23,692 bases of DNA, taken from positions 1-23,692 of IMG/VR virus record IMGVR_UViG_3300048113_000935; one strand, given 5' to 3'. The notes beneath the pieces are model-generated. The model had not been told where the DNA came from and made no database searches. It saw nothing but the letters and a program-made list of their open reading frames with translations. The DNA comes from a virus. This document shows positions 22,469 through 23,692 of this stretch, piece after piece; the first letter of the stretch is position 1, and every line of letters begins with the position of its first letter. A program made the translations under genes and the position numbers.

Positions 22469-23201
22469 TATCGTCTAATAGTTTTGTTATGTCCGATACA
22501 GTTAAGTTATTTTTTTTTAACGTTTTCTTTAAAGAGTCTAATTGTCTCTTTAGTATTGGGTTGATCTCTTTTTCACTATCATTAACAATTTCTTTATAGT
22601 CACTTCTTTTAGATAGAACAGTTTCAACGTAATCTTTCATGAATTTTTTTGGGTTTTCCACAAGTCTAACTTTATCTTCAGGTAATTTTTCATCATAACC
22701 CATAGATTCTAATCTTTTCATTGCATCATCATGAGTTAACCCTAACTCACCCGTAAAATGTTTGTACGCCTTTTTAAAGTTTTCATCATCACCTAATGTA
22801 TCATCATAACCTAATGATTTAGTTAAATCACTTTCAGCCCAATATCTAAGTGATGTGTGTGTTCCGTGAACACCGTGTGTCCCCATAGAACCTCCGACCG
22901 CCTTAGCCGTTTTATCTGTTGTTTTCTTTGATGTTATTCCTTTAGCGTGAAAGTCGGATGCTTTACCACCTCTTTTGATATTTCCTTTTGCATCTACTAT
23001 CTCATCAACATCACCCTCTTTTTCAGCAACTTCAGGAATTTTTTCAAAGTCAGTGTCCTTAGACATTTCGTCCGCCATTTTCTTCCACTTAGCTCTTTCT
23101 TTTTTAGTTAGACTCTCATCATTGGCCTTTGCATAGAAAAAACCTTGTTGTTTTTTAGAGGTAAATTTCTCTTCTATTACCTGTTTTATAAAATTATTCA
23201 T
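22461..23201 (-). CDS. Conserved phage hypothetical, first gene of the - strand block
   Basis: 246 residues using the ATG at 23201 (MNNFIKQVIEEKF). A start at 23228 would add nine residues but would place a TATTTATA box inside the gene; with 23201 the box lies 15 nt upstream, so I prefer the shorter form. The N-terminal region is charged and helical (KKERAKWKKMADEMSK); the middle (FHAKGITSKKTTDKT, then SLRYWAESDLTKSLGYDDTL) and the KHFTGELGLTHDDAMKRLESMGY segment match a phage family I recall as virion-associated without function. The C-terminus is coiled-coil-like. The N-terminus may be a capsid-targeting peptide (I-E-E at 9-11). Confidence 0.75.
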   Translation of the reverse strand: MNNFIKQVIEEKFTSKKQQGFFYAKANDESLTKKERAKWKKMADEMSKDTDFEKIPEVAEKEGDVDEIVDAKGNIKRGGKASDFHAKGITSKKTTDKTAKAVGGSMGTHGVHGTHTSLRYWAESDLTKSLGYDDTLGDDENFKKAYKHFTGELGLTHDDAMKRLESMGYDEKLPEDKVRLVENPKKFMKDYVETVLSKRSDYKEIVNDSEKEINPILKRQLDSLKKTLKKNNLTVSDITKLLDDNE

Positions 23202-23216
23202 AGAAAGTTGTTTTAT

Positions 23217-23224
23217 TATAAATA
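23217..23224 (-). promoter_or_regulatory. TATTTATA box in divergent gap (- strand reading)
   Basis: Exact TATTTATA on the - strand, ending 15 nt before the ATG at 23201; read on the + strand it is TATAAATA, 9 nt before the + strand ATG at 23234. Together with the box at 23242-23249 it forms an inverted pair between divergent genes. Either reading could serve as a late-type promoter. Confidence 0.35.
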
Positions 23225-23233
23225 TCAAATGTT

Positions 23234-23692
23234 ATGAAAGATATTTATAAGTGTATGAATAGTCAAGATATTTTAAGGAATTTAGGTATTAGTGTCGACG
23301 TAGTCCTCGATAATTCGGAGACGTACGATTATGAAATTGCGGGGTTTAACAACGATTACGACCCTAAATTGTTGGATTTTGGTAATTCCATCACCTTTGA
23401 TACACCTATAAAAAAAGATTTAAGTAATGATGATTCTACTATAGAAAATATTAAACTTTGTGAGTTTGATAATAGTATAAATGACTCAAACTACATTTAT
23501 TCAGGTTTAACTGTTACATTTAATTATGATGATTTTACTAATCATTTTAATATTTTGGATAGTGAAGGGAATATTATACATGACTATGAAAATTTTATTT
23601 TAAACAATGATCTTTTTACATACACGGGAATAACTGATGAAACACATTACTTTTTTATATGTGAGTATCCCGATAGTGCAACACCGACACCA
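23234..23692 (+). CDS. Unknown protein, 3'-truncated by window end
   Basis: Open for 153 codons from the ATG at 23234 to the last base with no stop, so the gene continues beyond the window. An ATG at 23255 (MNSQDILRNLGI) is the alternative start and leaves the inverted TATTTATA boxes outside the gene. The translation is acidic and rich in Asp, Asn, Tyr and Phe, with beta-like stretches (YIYSGLTVTFNYDDF; FTYTGITDETHYFFICEYP) suggesting a virion beta-sandwich protein. No family is recognised. It is transcribed divergently from the long - strand block. Confidence 0.7.
   Translation, partial: MKDIYKCMNSQDILRNLGISVDVVLDNSETYDYEIAGFNNDYDPKLLDFGNSITFDTPIKKDLSNDDSTIENIKLCEFDNSINDSNYIYSGLTVTFNYDDFTNHFNILDSEGNIIHDYENFILNNDLFTYTGITDETHYFFICEYPDSATPTP
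23242..23249 (+). promoter_or_regulatory. TATTTATA box in divergent gap (+ strand reading)
   Basis: Exact TATTTATA on the + strand, 5 nt before the ATG at 23255 and inside the frame that starts at 23234. The - strand reading, TATAAATA, is 40 nt upstream of the - strand ATG at 23201. Orientation and target gene are unresolved. Confidence 0.28.

Overview
This window looks like part of a T4-like (Tevenvirinae-related, 'far-T4') myovirus genome with low GC content, roughly one third by eye. The diagnostic set is a head-assembly block in T4 order (gp21 prohead protease, gp22-like scaffold, gp23 major capsid protein), a gp55-type late sigma factor, a gp5-like baseplate OB-fold protein, and the usual auxiliary genes phoH, dut and dCMP deaminase. 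Start codons lack recognisable Shine-Dalgarno sequences and are preceded by A-rich stretches. One small protein resembles the Bacteroidetes DUF4494 family. Both points suggest a Bacteroidetes host, probably aquatic; this is inference, not proof.

Layout. Positions 33-3865 (+ strand) hold gp21, gp22 and gp23, closed by a clear intrinsic terminator at 3891-3919. A dCMP deaminase follows on the + strand (3949-4389), and its 3' end overlaps the last gene of a long convergent block. From 23201 down to 4346 almost everything is on the - strand and tightly packed: most junctions are 1-8 nt overlaps (TAATG, ATGA) or gaps of 0-5 nt. In reading order this block contains: (a) 23201-19675, putative virion proteins, including one made of six ~47-residue repeats and one with a WYL-like domain followed by five 9-residue repeats; (b) 19622-13470, a GT-B glycosyltransferase, small proteins, an HD-fold protein lacking its HD pair, dUTPase, PhoH, a HAD-like protein lacking its nucleophile, another GT-B and a GT-A glycosyltransferase; (c) 13470-7367, the late sigma factor followed by tail/baseplate genes; (d) 7352-4346, small Cys/Lys-rich and acidic proteins, several with possible capsid-targeting N-termini. 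A divergent gap near 23202-23254 starts a further + strand gene that runs off the window.

How the parts fit. gp21 would cleave gp22 and gp23 during head maturation; gp23 has a good candidate cleavage site after Glu60. The gp55 homologue would direct late transcription, and the recurring TATTTATA octamer in the intergenic gaps is a candidate control element. The dCMP deaminase and dUTPase together supply dUMP for dTTP synthesis. Three glycosyltransferases point to glycosylation of virion proteins, host surface or DNA; the sequence does not say which.

No tRNA, insertion sequence, integrase or CRISPR array was seen, and no gene-free stretch exceeds about 85 bases.
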